Positions 34,064 to 42,885 are shown, counted from the first letter of the stretch. The stretch is 64,000 nt of DNA from Brevibacillus brevis (GCF_001039275.2 NZ_CP030117.1:5063501-5127500); one strand, 5' to 3'. A program made the numbers and translations. The notes: generated from the sequence alone by a model not told the origin.

Positions 34064-34498
34064 TTAAAACAGTTCTTTTTTCAGGAACGCTCTCACCTGT
34101 GGCTCAAACTGACGAATGGTACCGGCAGCCTCTTCTACCAGGCTGTACATCTCATTGACCGGCACACTTGTATAATCATTGACCAGGTGCTTGCGGAAAT
34201 CAGTTACACGTGTCAGGATCAAAGCCTGTTCATCCGTGATGACTTGCTCATCCCGCAAAATTTCCACGATGTCGCTGTAGCTGCCTGGATCTCGCATAAT
34301 GAATCCGTCGATCAGCGCGTTTCCGACATCCACTATTCCTTCGATAGACAAGTGCAGGGCTCGCTCCATCGCTGCAACAGCAACTTCATCTGCCAAAACG
34401 GCTTTGGCTCCTCGTTCGCTGAGCTTGTCCAACAGATCAAGCATACGAGACATATGTTCCAATACTTGGTCGATTCGCTTTGTATTCACGTCGTACAT
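34064..34498 (-). CDS. yutE: HepT-like/DUF86 protein, YutE type
   Basis: A 144-residue helical protein of the DUF86 family. The usual HepT toxin motif is R-x4-6-H-x-Y; here the site reads RKHLVNDY, with Asn in place of the catalytic His, and no MNT-type nucleotidyltransferase antitoxin gene is adjacent. It is therefore probably not an RNase toxin. The pattern VDVGNALIDGFIMRDPGSYSDIVEIL matches YutE. ATG behind AAGGAG; second gene of a pair with a 35-residue membrane protein, 10 bases apart. Confidence 0.82.
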   Translation of the reverse strand: MYDVNTKRIDQVLEHMSRMLDLLDKLSERGAKAVLADEVAVAAMERALHLSIEGIVDVGNALIDGFIMRDPGSYSDIVEILRDEQVITDEQALILTRVTDFRKHLVNDYTSVPVNEMYSLVEEAAGTIRQFEPQVRAFLKKELF

Positions 34499-34508
34499 AT
34501 ATTTCTCC

Positions 34509-34616
34509 TTACTTTCGCTTTTTTGATTTGCGTTTTGAGTAGTAAACGGTAAACACAAATGTTAGCACCAGGACGAGAAGCACCAATTCCCCTTCCTGCA
34601 AATAGGAATTGCTCAC
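34509..34616 (-). CDS. Very small membrane protein, 35 residues
   Basis: MSNSYLQEGELVLLVLVLTF begins a protein with one transmembrane helix (LVLLVLVLTFVFTVYYS) and a basic tail KRKSKKRK. GTG start with GAGGTG six bases upstream. The stop lies 10 bases before the yutE start, so the two genes form a unit. I do not recognise it. Topology: short outside N-terminus, positive inside. Confidence 0.65.
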   Translation of the reverse strand: MSNSYLQEGELVLLVLVLTFVFTVYYSKRKSKKRK

Positions 34617-34678
34617 CGGTTTCACCTCTTTTCATCCCTCAGTATACCAAATTTGTACGACCTGTCACGAATCACGTT

Positions 34679-34708
34679 CGTCTTTTGGTGCTGAAAAGAC
34701 GACTTTTT
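34679..34708. repeat. Hairpin upstream of glpX
   Basis: CGTCTTTT/AAAAGACG, 7-base loop (GGTGCTG), then ACTTTTT. No gene ends here, so it is not an ordinary terminator. It resembles the hairpin at 30227 in arm and loop sequence. Confidence 0.6.
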
Positions 34709-34776
34709 GATCGTTCACTTTATGTTACAATGATGGGGTGAATTTTTGCCGGCAAGCATAAGGGGAGGAACACACT

Positions 34777-35751
34777 GTGGAACGCGAATTGGCTCTGGAA
34801 ATTGTGCGGGTAACGGAAATGGCTGCACTCGCCTCTTCTCACTGGATGGGACGCGGGAAAAAGAATGAAGCAGATGGAGCAGCGACCAGCGCCATGCGCG
34901 CCATGTTTGACACGATCAACATGAGGGGTACCGTCGTCATTGGCGAAGGTGAACTGGATGAGGCCCCCATGCTCTATATCGGTGAAAAGCTCGGTAACCC
35001 GGAAGCAGGCGGTCCTGAGGTAGATGTGGCGGTTGATCCGCTTGAAGGAACGACGATTGTCGCCAAGGGTCACAACAATGCCATGTCTGTTATCGCCATT
35101 GGCGACCGTGGTACACTGTTGCATGCACCAGACATGTACATGATGAAAATGGCCGTCGGCAAGCGAGCTGCCGGACTAATCAACCTTTACGATCCCGTGG
35201 ATAAAATGATAGAGGTTGTAGCAAAAGCAAACAACAAGCGCGTGCAAGATGTGACCGTCATTATTCAGGAACGCGACCGCCACCAGGCGATTATTGACGC
35301 CATTCGTGAAAAGGGTGCGCGAGTGAAGCTTTTTGGAGATGGCGATGTGGGTGCTGCGATTGCTGCTTGTCTGCCGCATACAGGGATTGACCTGTTCCTG
35401 GGTATCGGTGGTGCGCCAGAGGGCGTGATCAGTGCTGCGGCGATCAAGTGCCTGGGTGGCGACATGCAAGCCCAGCTCAAGCCGCAAAACGACAGCGAGC
35501 GCGAGCGCTGCATCAAAATGGGGCTCGTCAATCCGGAGCAGCTCTTGACGCTGAACGATCTGGTCAAAGGGGACGACGCCATTTTTGCAGCAACGGGTGT
35601 CTCTGATGGAGAGCTGTTGCAAGGCGTGCGCTATCTCGGTGATGATATGGTGGAAACTCATTCGATCGTCATGCGTGCCAAAACCAAAACCATTCGCTTT
35701 GTCCGCGCTGTACACAATACCGAACACAAACCAAATCTTTTATGGAAGTAG
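34777..35751 (+). CDS. glpX: Class II fructose-1,6-bisphosphatase
   Basis: A 324-residue gluconeogenic enzyme removing the 1-phosphate of fructose-1,6-bisphosphate. Metal site in GEGELDEAP and [12 protein letters not shown] (about 60-90), the latter being the Li-sensitive phosphatase motif; [19 protein letters not shown] follows near residue 213. GTG start with GGGGAGG eight bases upstream. It heads a two-gene transcript with the DUF3055 gene. A hairpin lies 70-98 bases upstream. Confidence 0.93.
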   Translation: MERELALEIVRVTEMAALASSHWMGRGKKNEADGAATSAMRAMFDTINMRGTVVIGEGELDEAPMLYIGEKLGNPEAGGPEVDVAVDPLEGTTIVAKGHNNAMSVIAIGDRGTLLHAPDMYMMKMAVGKRAAGLINLYDPVDKMIEVVAKANNKRVQDVTVIIQERDRHQAIIDAIREKGARVKLFGDGDVGAAIAACLPHTGIDLFLGIGGAPEGVISAAAIKCLGGDMQAQLKPQNDSERERCIKMGLVNPEQLLTLNDLVKGDDAIFAATGVSDGELLQGVRYLGDDMVETHSIVMRAKTKTIRFVRAVHNTEHKPNLLWK

Positions 35752-35763
35752 AGGGACACTTAT

Positions 35764-36033
35764 ATGGCAAATGATTTGTTCTACTTGTACGACGAAGCTG
35801 AGGATACTCGAACGCGCTTTGTCAGCTTCACAGGCGAAGCTACGCGTTTTGACCTCGCGATTACAACGACCAACCGTTTTTATGGGAAGGCGATTGTCAT
35901 TAATATTCAAAATGGACGCTCCGCTATTATTGGACATGATGATCTGGAAGAAGAAGGCTATCTGGAATTCGCGTTCAACTTGAATGAGCGTGAAGCAGAA
36001 GAATTGAAAGCATTTTTGGAAGCAGCCATTTAA
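35764..36033 (+). CDS. DUF3055 family protein
   Basis: An 89-residue protein: MANDLFYLYDEAEDTRTRFV then FTGEATRFDLAITTTNRFYG is typical of DUF3055 (SAV0927 type), a small cytosolic protein family of unknown role. The start ATG lies 12 bases after the glpX stop behind GAGGGA, so the pair is cotranscribed and ends at a terminator. Confidence 0.85.
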   Translation: MANDLFYLYDEAEDTRTRFVSFTGEATRFDLAITTTNRFYGKAIVINIQNGRSAIIGHDDLEEEGYLEFAFNLNEREAEELKAFLEAAI

Positions 36034-36037
36034 TTAC

Positions 36038-36073
36038 CAAAGGAAGAGCGATTGCGGGCTCTTCCTTTTTTTA
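36038..36073 (+). terminator. Terminator after glpX-DUF3055
   Basis: AAAGGAAGAGC/GCTCTTCCTTT stem followed by T7. Confidence 0.9.
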
Positions 36074-36185
36074 TTTGTAGCCCCCGCCCATTTCCTGCTG
36101 GACAATGCTCCTTACAGGCGTATGCCTCGTATACTGCTACTGCACAGATGCACAGACAGATAACGAGAGGAGTGCGATTCGCATC

Positions 36186-36566
36186 ATGCAATCTTATCCA
36201 TACGACCAAAGCTCATACGACCAAAACCAATACGATCAAACTCAATATGATCAAACTCAATACGATCCAAACGAATACGACCAAAACCAATTTGTTCCTG
36301 CACAATATGACCAACCTCCCTATTACCCAGCAGACCAGGATTTTCGATACATTCCAGAAGATCAGGCACATCCAGTCTTTTTCCGTAGAAGACGAGGTCC
36401 TGAAGTCGTTGTCGTCCCACAACCATATCCTTGGTGGGGATGCAATACATGCTGGCCTGGCTATTGGCCCACATGGGGCTGGCCTGGTTGGGGTGGACCC
36501 GGTGGTTTTGGTGGACCCGGTGGTTTCGGTGGACCCGGTGGTTTCGGCGGACCCGGTGGTTTTTAG
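36186..36566 (+). CDS. Tyr/Gln/Asp-repeat and Gly-rich surface or spore coat-like protein
   Basis: A 126-residue low-complexity protein in three parts: seven tandem YDQ-type units (YDQNQYDQTQYDQTQYDPNE), a short charged segment FFRRRRGPEVVVVPQP, and a Trp/Gly-rich end with WWGCNTCWPGYWP and four exact GGPGGF units. No signal peptide. Such Tyr-rich proteins are often spore coat or exosporium components that cross-link by tyrosines; here this is inferred. The ATG is 13 bases after GAGGAG, a wide spacing. Monocistronic, ends at a terminator. Confidence 0.65.
   Translation: MQSYPYDQSSYDQNQYDQTQYDQTQYDPNEYDQNQFVPAQYDQPPYYPADQDFRYIPEDQAHPVFFRRRRGPEVVVVPQPYPWWGCNTCWPGYWPTWGWPGWGGPGGFGGPGGFGGPGGFGGPGGF
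36492..36563 (+). repeat. Four 18-bp tandem repeats encoding GGPGGF
   Basis: Unit GGTGGACCCGGTGGTTTT repeated four times with one or two substitutions (TTC for TTT, GGC for GGT). It ends at the stop codon. Confidence 0.95.
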
Positions 36567-36576
36567 ATCGAGAAAC

Positions 36577-36610
36577 GAAAAGAGCCCTGAGATACAGGGC
36601 TCTTTTTTTA
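36577..36610 (+). terminator. Terminator after the Gly-rich gene
   Basis: AAAAGAGCCCTG/CAGGGCTCTTTT stem with AGATA loop, T7. Confidence 0.9.
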
Positions 36611-36634
36611 TGCTTCGGTTATTTTGATTCATTT

Positions 36635-37264
36635 TTAGGAATCACGCTTTGGTGTATTTGGTCCTGTTGGGACTTTATCGCGTTCGCGATTGGGTTTCAA
36701 TTGATTGGGACGGCGCTCTCGTGAGTTGGCATCCTTGCCGTTTTTATCGGGTCGATCCTTTTGAAACTTTGGCTTCTCCCCGCGCTCGTTTCTCCCCGCC
36801 CCGTTACGATCAGCACCAGCATTGTTCTGGCGATCCTGTTTATTTTGACGCGGGTGATAGCGTCTGCGCTCTTTTCGTTCTACATAGGGCGAAGAGCCAC
36901 CCTCTTCACGGGGAATGTCCTGACGAATATCAATGATGACATCAAAGGCAGCTTCGTCTTGCCCGCTTTGGTCGTCACCGTTGCCAACGTTTGCTTTTAC
37001 CTTGCGCAAAACGAAGTACGGACAACCAAAATTGCAGAACTCATGCAGGTACTCATCCAAAGCGGCGATCCGCTGCTCGAACGGTACTTTGCGATTAGCG
37101 TCAGTATAAAACCCACGAAGACGAAGCTGACCATAGCCCCAGTCCCCTACAATATAATCGTACTTGTCGAGGATATCGCTATAGCGCTCCTTGAACGCTT
37201 CAAGGTTCCAGCCGTCTCGATTTACTTCCATGACTTCATAAGTACCGGCTTGCGTGCGAATCAA
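36635..37264 (-). CDS. yutD: DUF1027 protein, YutD type, with long basic tail
   Basis: A 209-residue protein whose first 90 residues match YutD/DUF1027: TQAGTYEVMEVNRDGWNLEA, then YDYIVGDWGYGQLRLRGFY and CNFGCPYFVLRK. The rest, from about residue 95, is a disordered tail rich in Arg, Lys, Asn and Gln, absent from the roughly 100-residue Bacillus protein. The start is TTG (LIRTQAG) seven to eight bases after AAGGAGG; the longer ATG frames upstream lack a site. Function unknown; the basic tail may bind RNA or acidic partners. Confidence 0.85.
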   Translation of the reverse strand: MIRTQAGTYEVMEVNRDGWNLEAFKERYSDILDKYDYIVGDWGYGQLRLRGFYTDANRKVPFEQRIAALDEYLHEFCNFGCPYFVLRKVKANVGNGDDQSGQDEAAFDVIIDIRQDIPREEGGSSPYVERKERRRYHPRQNKQDRQNNAGADRNGAGRNERGEKPKFQKDRPDKNGKDANSRERRPNQLKPNRERDKVPTGPNTPKRDS

Positions 37265-37388
37265 ACTCGCTTCCTCCTTACGCATGTATACTACGTCCAT
37301 CTTATCATATTTCACGCAACATGAGCTAAATTTCCCACGATAACTGACCTGTCCCTTTGGACATTCTATCGTGTAGGGGGTGTTACCA

Positions 37389-38357
37389 TTGAAAAAGACA
37401 TGGTTGTATCCTGCAATTGCAGGTATTGTGCTCTTGGCTTCTGGTTGTGCAAATAATGCTGCGCCTAATTACACGCATCCGAACAAGACGATGTCGTACC
37501 AGTCTGCTCCGCACGTTCGAAATTTTGATGGAATGCACGTCCGTAACTACGATGGCATGCGCTCGACGAACATCGACGGGTATCATCACACTCGTAATTA
37601 CACTGGTACAAGCACCACTAATTTCGACGGGCTTCATACCCGCAACTATGACGGAACACGTGATGGACTTCACGTCCGTAATGGCATGGGTCTGACAAAC
37701 AATGCTGGGATTAACTATGGTGTATATCCAAATGGTGCCTATCCACATGCAAATGTAAACAACTACAACGCCTACACAAGCGGTATGAGACCGTACAATG
37801 CCTTTACGGATCATAAAGCAGGTATGGGTACAGCAGGTGTTTACAATACTCCGACCGGAAGACACCATTCCATTTATCAACAGCATGCTTGGAACCGCGG
37901 TGGAGCAGGAGTCATGCAAACCGGAATGCCACACATGGGCTATGCGCAGACTGACCGTCAGCATATGAAAACCGCCAGTGTAACAAACGTCTACGTAGAC
38001 CGTGATGCATTGGCAAAAGCTGTAGGGAATGTCACTGCAAGTTGCCCTGGCGTTCAGCGTTCTACGGTCTTGGTAACGGATAAAGAAGTTTTTGTAGGTG
38101 TGCACACACAAGGAGCAGATGCGCACACAGCGAAAAAACAGGCAAAAATGAACGCCGAATCGGTTTCACCACGCTATTACAAAGTGTATGTTACCGATAA
38201 TCCGAATGACATCCAAGAAATCGCTCGTGTAGCAAGCCGCTCCAGCAACGTGAGTACAGCGCGTACAGAAGATGCGAAAAGCATTGATACGCTTATCAAG
38301 CGTATGGGTGGAACATCCCATAACGTGTCAACTCACAAAGCTACAACCAGTCGCTAA
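37389..38357 (+). CDS. yutC: YhcN/YlaJ-type sporulation lipoprotein, YutC-like, with RNxDG repeats
   Basis: A 322-residue lipoprotein (lipobox LASGC at about 20). Residues 35-100 hold short tandem repeats around RN(F/Y)DG: HVRNFDGMHVRNYDGMRSTN and similar, plus a His/Tyr/Gly-rich linker. The C-terminal 110 residues match the YhcN/YlaJ domain (VTASCPGVQRSTVLVTDKEV, then YKVYVTDNPNDIQEIARVA). Family members are spore-localised, and this one is probably made in the developing spore. TTG start behind AGGGGGTG. Ends at a terminator shared with lipA. Confidence 0.85.
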   Translation: MKKTWLYPAIAGIVLLASGCANNAAPNYTHPNKTMSYQSAPHVRNFDGMHVRNYDGMRSTNIDGYHHTRNYTGTSTTNFDGLHTRNYDGTRDGLHVRNGMGLTNNAGINYGVYPNGAYPHANVNNYNAYTSGMRPYNAFTDHKAGMGTAGVYNTPTGRHHSIYQQHAWNRGGAGVMQTGMPHMGYAQTDRQHMKTASVTNVYVDRDALAKAVGNVTASCPGVQRSTVLVTDKEVFVGVHTQGADAHTAKKQAKMNAESVSPRYYKVYVTDNPNDIQEIARVASRSSNVSTARTEDAKSIDTLIKRMGGTSHNVSTHKATTSR

Positions 38358-38378
38358 AGCCCTCTCCCCCATGTAGTG

Positions 38379-38430
38379 AAAAACCCCCTCTTTTCCGCTC
38401 GTATGGGCGGTTGAGGGGGTTACTTATTAT
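38379..38430. terminator. Bidirectional terminator between yutC and lipA
   Basis: CCCCCTC/GAGGGGG stem with an inner CCGC/GCGG pairing; T-run on the minus strand (GTTTTTC). Confidence 0.8.
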
Positions 38431-39329
38431 TGCGCTTTTGGCATAGATTCTTTCGCAATCGTTTCCTTTGCGGCACTCGCCTGCTCGTGAGCGTGATACG
38501 AGCTGCGTACTAATGGACCTGACTCCACGTGACTAAAGCCACGTTTCATGCCTTCATCCTTCAAGTGAGCGAATTCATCTGGATGGTAAAACTTTTCTAC
38601 CTTCAAATGCTTCTTGGTCGGTTGCAAGTACTGGCCAATTGTCATGATGTTGACGTCGACAGAACGCAGGTCATCCATCGTTTCGATGATTTCCTCCATT
38701 GTCTCCCCTACACCAATCATCAGGCTGGACTTGGTCGGAATGCTCGGCTGGAATTCCTTCGCCTTTTTCAACAGTTCCAGCGTCCGATCGTATTTGGCTC
38801 TTGCCCGTACGCGATCTGACATCCTGCGAACCGCCTCAATGTTGTGGTTTAGTACGTCAGGCTTTGCGTCCATGACCACTTTTAACGCATCCCAGTTCCC
38901 CATAAAATCAGGAATCAATACTTCTACGGAGGCAAATGGCAGTCGACGACGAATCGCACGAATCGTATCGGCAAAAATCTGTGCGCCTCCATCTGCCAAA
39001 TCATCACGAGCAACGGAAGTAACAACGACATGCTTCAAACGCATTTGTTCTGCTGCTTCTGCTACACGTTCTGGTTCAGCTGTATCCAGCTCCGTTGGTA
39101 GTCCAGTTTTTACTGCACAAAACCGACAGGCACGGGTACATATATCACCCAAAATCATGAAAGTTGCTGTACCGCTTGCCCAGCATTCATGAATGTTGGG
39201 GCATTTTGCTTCTTCACAAACGGTATGTAGCGTCTTCGTGCGCATGGTTTGCTTAAGCTCTTTAAAGCTGGCTAGTTCTGATCCTGAAACAAGGTTGATC
39301 TTGAGCCACTCCGGCTTGCGTTGCGTCAT
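38427..39329 (-). CDS. lipA: Lipoyl synthase
   Basis: A 300-residue radical SAM enzyme that inserts two sulfur atoms into octanoyl groups on carrier proteins. It carries both clusters: [12 protein letters not shown] (auxiliary, C-x4-C-x5-C) and CTRACRFC (radical SAM, C-x3-C-x2-C), with the C-terminal R-S-S-Y motif ([13 protein letters not shown]). ATG chosen (MTQRKPEW) behind GAGGAG; a GTG three codons earlier overlaps the site. Divergent neighbours on both sides; single-gene transcript. Confidence 0.95.
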   Translation of the reverse strand: MTQRKPEWLKINLVSGSELASFKELKQTMRTKTLHTVCEEAKCPNIHECWASGTATFMILGDICTRACRFCAVKTGLPTELDTAEPERVAEAAEQMRLKHVVVTSVARDDLADGGAQIFADTIRAIRRRLPFASVEVLIPDFMGNWDALKVVMDAKPDVLNHNIEAVRRMSDRVRARAKYDRTLELLKKAKEFQPSIPTKSSLMIGVGETMEEIIETMDDLRSVDVNIMTIGQYLQPTKKHLKVEKFYHPDEFAHLKDEGMKRGFSHVESGPLVRSSYHAHEQASAAKETIAKESMPKAQ

Positions 39330-39430
39330 AGGGCTCACTCCTCATGTGACATCATGGTACAAGACAATAACAATCTCCATTATAGAGGTTGGATTTCGGA
39401 GGGGCAACCTCTTTCCTCCCCCGGAAACAA

Positions 39431-41626
39431 TTACCCGATCTGATGCACGGCATGGCGGTTCCCTTGACGCAGCAATGGCGCAAGCATGCGCAGCTCTCGC
39501 TCATGACAGGTGAAGAGAAACACTTGCTGTTCTTGTGCCAGCATCGCTATATAGTCAAGCGTTCGACGCAGGCGCTCGTCATCATAATGGACAAAATGAT
39601 CATCGAAAAAGAGCGGCAATGGCTCCGACTGCTTGGCATGATGCACCAAGGCCAAACGTTGGGCAAGGTATAGCTGATCAATAGTCCCTGTAGAACATTG
39701 ATCCTGTTCGAGCACCATTTGCTTGGTCGGTTCCAGCAAACGGACGGCAAATCCGTCACGGGGATCGAGTCTGACATCCCGATACGCTCCCCCTGTAATA
39801 TGCTCGATGATCTCCGAAGCCTGCTGGTTCACAGCAGGTGTGCTATCCCGCCGCCATTCCCCTACTGACTCTTGCAGCATTTCCCGAGCCAATTGAAGGG
39901 CATCTCGCTTATTTTGTAGCTGACGAAGTGCTGCCTGCGCTTCCTCAAGCTCATCAGTCGCGCGAGATAATGACAGGCTCTCATGAACCGCCATCTCCCC
40001 ATTTCCTCTGGCTATTTGTTCACGCAGTTCCTGTAGTCTTTCCTCAATCTCCACCATCTCGATGCGCAATTTGCCTTGCTCCGTCTCAAGCGCGTTTTTT
40101 TCCTGATCCAGCAAGGTCCGAAGTGCCTCACCCCAGCTTGCAGACAAATCGGCCTCCTGCTTCGTTTTGGCCATCTCCGATAGAAGCTGCTCAGATTGTT
40201 GCTTGCGTGTGCTTTTCAGTAGCTCTTCCCGTCTTTCCAAAAATGTATCCCAATTACTCGCACCCCATCGCTGAACGAGTGTGGCGAGTTCAGCATCGAG
40301 TGAAGCGATCTCTTCTTGTACCCTTTGACTTTCCTGTACCGCATCATGATCCGCTGCCTGTTTAGCTCCGACCGTACTCCCTTTTACTCGGAGCAAGAAA
40401 ACCCCAAAGCCGAACAGCAACAAAGCAGCAGTCACAGAAATTCCTCCCAGAACGGGATGTCCACTCACAAAGCCGATTCCCCCGAGAACAGACAGTATCC
40501 CTGCGCCGCCCCACATGAGTACAGCTCCCCGCTTCCTTTTCGCCTGATTGCCTTGTCGGGAGCTGCGTGAGGCAGTACTTCGCGGACTTGTAGAAAGGGC
40601 GGATACAGCCAGGGTCGCCAAACGAACATGCAATGCTTCTCGCTGCTTGAGCCATTGTGTGCCTTTTTCATAATCATGTTGTAAGGGAATGAGACGTTCA
40701 TCACCCTGTTGTACAGCATCCGTCGGCATGTTTACATGAGTGAAACCGCGTCTTGCTTCTTCGTGAATAGCTAACTCAGCCTCAGAGCGAGCTGTTTGCT
40801 CCCACCACGCCCAGTCTTGTTGACTGACAGGAGCATGACTTCGTTGCCAGCGTTCCTGCAACGCTTTTGCTTGTCCGGTTGAGCGCTCCAGACGCTGCTG
40901 CAATCGGCTCCGCCGCTGCTCTAATTGCTGACATTCTTCTGTGGCTTCCGCTATTTGCAGCGTCAGTTGGCTGATCGTTCGCCACGCTGCTTTTGCGCTT
41001 TCCTTCTCCTGCTCTTTTTGGGCCACCTTCGTAGCGGCTTTTCCCAAAAGGGTATTCTCGGCCCGTTCTTTTTTGCCGATGAGGGCAACCTCCCGATCCA
41101 GCTCCGCCAAAATTTGTTGGACAGCCGGATTGGCTTCTTCCGCAGTCGTAAAAGTCGGAATCAAATGTTCAGCCGCCTGAAGCGGTTCCCTCCTGATCCA
41201 AGTCAAATCCGTAAATAGACTTCGTGTAAGGCCCGTATGCTTTTCGATAAAATTCCGTTCCTTGCGTCTGTCTTCCAGATATAGATCAGTCATTTCCGTC
41301 CATTCGGGGTCCAAAAAGAGGCGCGCCTCCTCCCGTTCCTTCGTTAACTGGCGATGCAGGCGATAGGTTTTCCCCGCTAATTTGTACGAAATGATCGTTT
41401 CATACGAGCCACTCTGCCACGGACGGTATTTTTCATATTCAGGCAAATATCGGGCTGATTTGACGTAATCGCGCTTCATTCCATACAAGGCAGCGAAAAT
41501 ACCTTGTAGGATCGTTGATTTTCCTGACTCATTGGGGGCATAAAACAGATTGATGCCTGGAGCAAAACGAAAAGTAGCATCCTGCCATTTTCCGAAGCCC
41601 CTCAGCACTAGCTCCTCTATTTTCAT
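39431..41626 (-). CDS. yhaN: SMC-like ATPase, YhaN type (DNA repair)
   Basis: A 731-residue AAA protein of the SbcC/Rad50/YhaN type: Walker A APNESGKSTIL near residue 35, two long coiled-coil arms (about 170-270 and 420-620), and C-terminal signature/Walker B region LPLFFDDHFVHYDDERLRRT. Between the coiled coils sits a hydrophobic hairpin (LMWGGAGILSVLGGIGFVSG, then VTAALLLFGFGVFLL) at about 375-420, so the protein may be membrane-attached. It is shorter than Bacillus YhaN (about 960). It overlaps yhaO by ATGA. Confidence 0.87.
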   Translation of the reverse strand: MKIEELVLRGFGKWQDATFRFAPGINLFYAPNESGKSTILQGIFAALYGMKRDYVKSARYLPEYEKYRPWQSGSYETIISYKLAGKTYRLHRQLTKEREEARLFLDPEWTEMTDLYLEDRRKERNFIEKHTGLTRSLFTDLTWIRREPLQAAEHLIPTFTTAEEANPAVQQILAELDREVALIGKKERAENTLLGKAATKVAQKEQEKESAKAAWRTISQLTLQIAEATEECQQLEQRRSRLQQRLERSTGQAKALQERWQRSHAPVSQQDWAWWEQTARSEAELAIHEEARRGFTHVNMPTDAVQQGDERLIPLQHDYEKGTQWLKQREALHVRLATLAVSALSTSPRSTASRSSRQGNQAKRKRGAVLMWGGAGILSVLGGIGFVSGHPVLGGISVTAALLLFGFGVFLLRVKGSTVGAKQAADHDAVQESQRVQEEIASLDAELATLVQRWGASNWDTFLERREELLKSTRKQQSEQLLSEMAKTKQEADLSASWGEALRTLLDQEKNALETEQGKLRIEMVEIEERLQELREQIARGNGEMAVHESLSLSRATDELEEAQAALRQLQNKRDALQLAREMLQESVGEWRRDSTPAVNQQASEIIEHITGGAYRDVRLDPRDGFAVRLLEPTKQMVLEQDQCSTGTIDQLYLAQRLALVHHAKQSEPLPLFFDDHFVHYDDERLRRTLDYIAMLAQEQQVFLFTCHERELRMLAPLLRQGNRHAVHQIG

Positions 41627-42756
41627 CGAATGGTCCCCCCAATCCGCACCAAAGCCTCTTGCTTGGCTAGCCTGACGATTTCTCGCTCGTCCTCATTTTG
41701 CGCACGGGACTCTGCCTCTGCCAGCTTGGAAAGCCATCTCCCCCAAACGCCCCCCTCTGCGATCAGCTTGTCCTCATCCACATCAGGCCAGGTCCGGTCT
41801 GTCATCTGCAGCACAAAAAAGCGGGAAAATCGTTGTTGAAGAACGGACAATGGAGGCTGAAAATGGGCGGCACGTTCTCCTGTCAGCGTGATGTACATCA
41901 GATCGGAATCCTTTTCCTCTGCGAGTTGCTGCTCCATCCTGTCAATGAGCTGCTCAGTGGTTTCGACTCCTTTCCCTTCGATTTCCAGCTTTCGAATTTT
42001 GCGTGACTGGACAGGAATCGCCGTGAGCTGCAATCTGCCATCAAGATCCAGCTCTCCATACAAAACGTTTCGCTCTCCAGCTTCCTTACTCGTCAATCCT
42101 TCTGGAGATCCTGGGTAAGCTGCGAACGGTTGTTTTTTGACAGGATGCATGAATTGCTCCGGCTTGTGGATATGTCCCATCGCAACATAGTCCATGCCCG
42201 TCTGTACGAGCTGCTGCAAGGTTACAGGCGCATACGGATGATGCTCTTCGTCACCTGAATTGGAAAGCACACTGGCATGCAGAACCATCAGATGATGGGC
42301 ATACCCTTCCAATTTGCCTGGAAACGTATCGAGTGGCGATTCATACACATGTGGCTGCCCGAAGCCCCAGCCGTAGATCACGCACGACTTTTCGGGAAAT
42401 TCATACACACCCCACTCCGGTGTAAACCAGTAGACGTTTCCTGGCCATTCCAATGTTTGATAAAACGAATCTGCTCGCCACGGATCGTGATTGCCAGGTG
42501 CGATCACAACAGGGATTGGTGCGATACTGGCAAACAAATCATGTAAAAACATCGCAGTTGATCGTCTTCCCCCGTGGTACTCCAGCAAATCTCCGGCAAT
42601 GAGCCAGAAGTCTGCTCCCTTTTGCTGAACAAGGTCACGGATTCTTTTCATCGTTTGACGAAAATCATCCTGACGCAGCTCGTAACGCTCCCCCAACATT
42701 TGAAGCGGCGCATCCAGATGGACATCCGCTGTATGAATAAATGACAGCACGACCAA
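41623..42756 (-). CDS. yhaO: Mre11/SbcD-like exonuclease, YhaO type
   Basis: A 377-residue calcineurin-type nuclease, partner of YhaN. Metal motifs: FIHTADVHLDAPL, LIAGDLLEY, VIAPGNHDPW, MVLHASVLS and MGHIHKPE. The last 100 residues form the capping domain that would contact the ATPase. Start is uncertain: the first GTG overlaps the GAGGAG site, so the TTG (LVVLSFIHTADVH) five bases after the site is taken. The 3' end overlaps the yhaN start by ATGA, giving coupled translation. Confidence 0.87.
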   Translation of the reverse strand: MVVLSFIHTADVHLDAPLQMLGERYELRQDDFRQTMKRIRDLVQQKGADFWLIAGDLLEYHGGRRSTAMFLHDLFASIAPIPVVIAPGNHDPWRADSFYQTLEWPGNVYWFTPEWGVYEFPEKSCVIYGWGFGQPHVYESPLDTFPGKLEGYAHHLMVLHASVLSNSGDEEHHPYAPVTLQQLVQTGMDYVAMGHIHKPEQFMHPVKKQPFAAYPGSPEGLTSKEAGERNVLYGELDLDGRLQLTAIPVQSRKIRKLEIEGKGVETTEQLIDRMEQQLAEEKDSDLMYITLTGERAAHFQPPLSVLQQRFSRFFVLQMTDRTWPDVDEDKLIAEGGVWGRWLSKLAEAESRAQNEDEREIVRLAKQEALVRIGGTIR

Positions 42757-42841
42757 TTTCACTCCTCACATGAAACAGACGAACATACTTTCCCTTTATG
42801 ATACAGAGGAAAAGGCTGGATGAAAAGCATCTGTCAGAACG

Positions 42842-42873
42842 AAAAAACTTCCGCCAGCAATGACGGAAGTTTG
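42842..42873 (-). terminator. Terminator after the DJ-1/PfpI gene
   Basis: AAACTTCCG/CGGAAGTTT stem followed by T6 on the minus strand. Confidence 0.85.
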
Positions 42874-42885
42874 GAGTATTGGTTT

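Noticed and set aside
34064-34498. HepT/MNT toxin-antitoxin system
   Set aside because: Catalytic His missing and no nucleotidyltransferase gene beside it.
36492-36563. Short direct repeats looking like a CRISPR or satellite
   Set aside because: In-frame coding repeats (GGPGGF) without spacers.
37383-38126. Open frame of 247 codons opposite the YhcN-type lipoprotein
   Set aside because: Mirrors the short repeats of the real gene; Cys/Val/Ile-rich noise.
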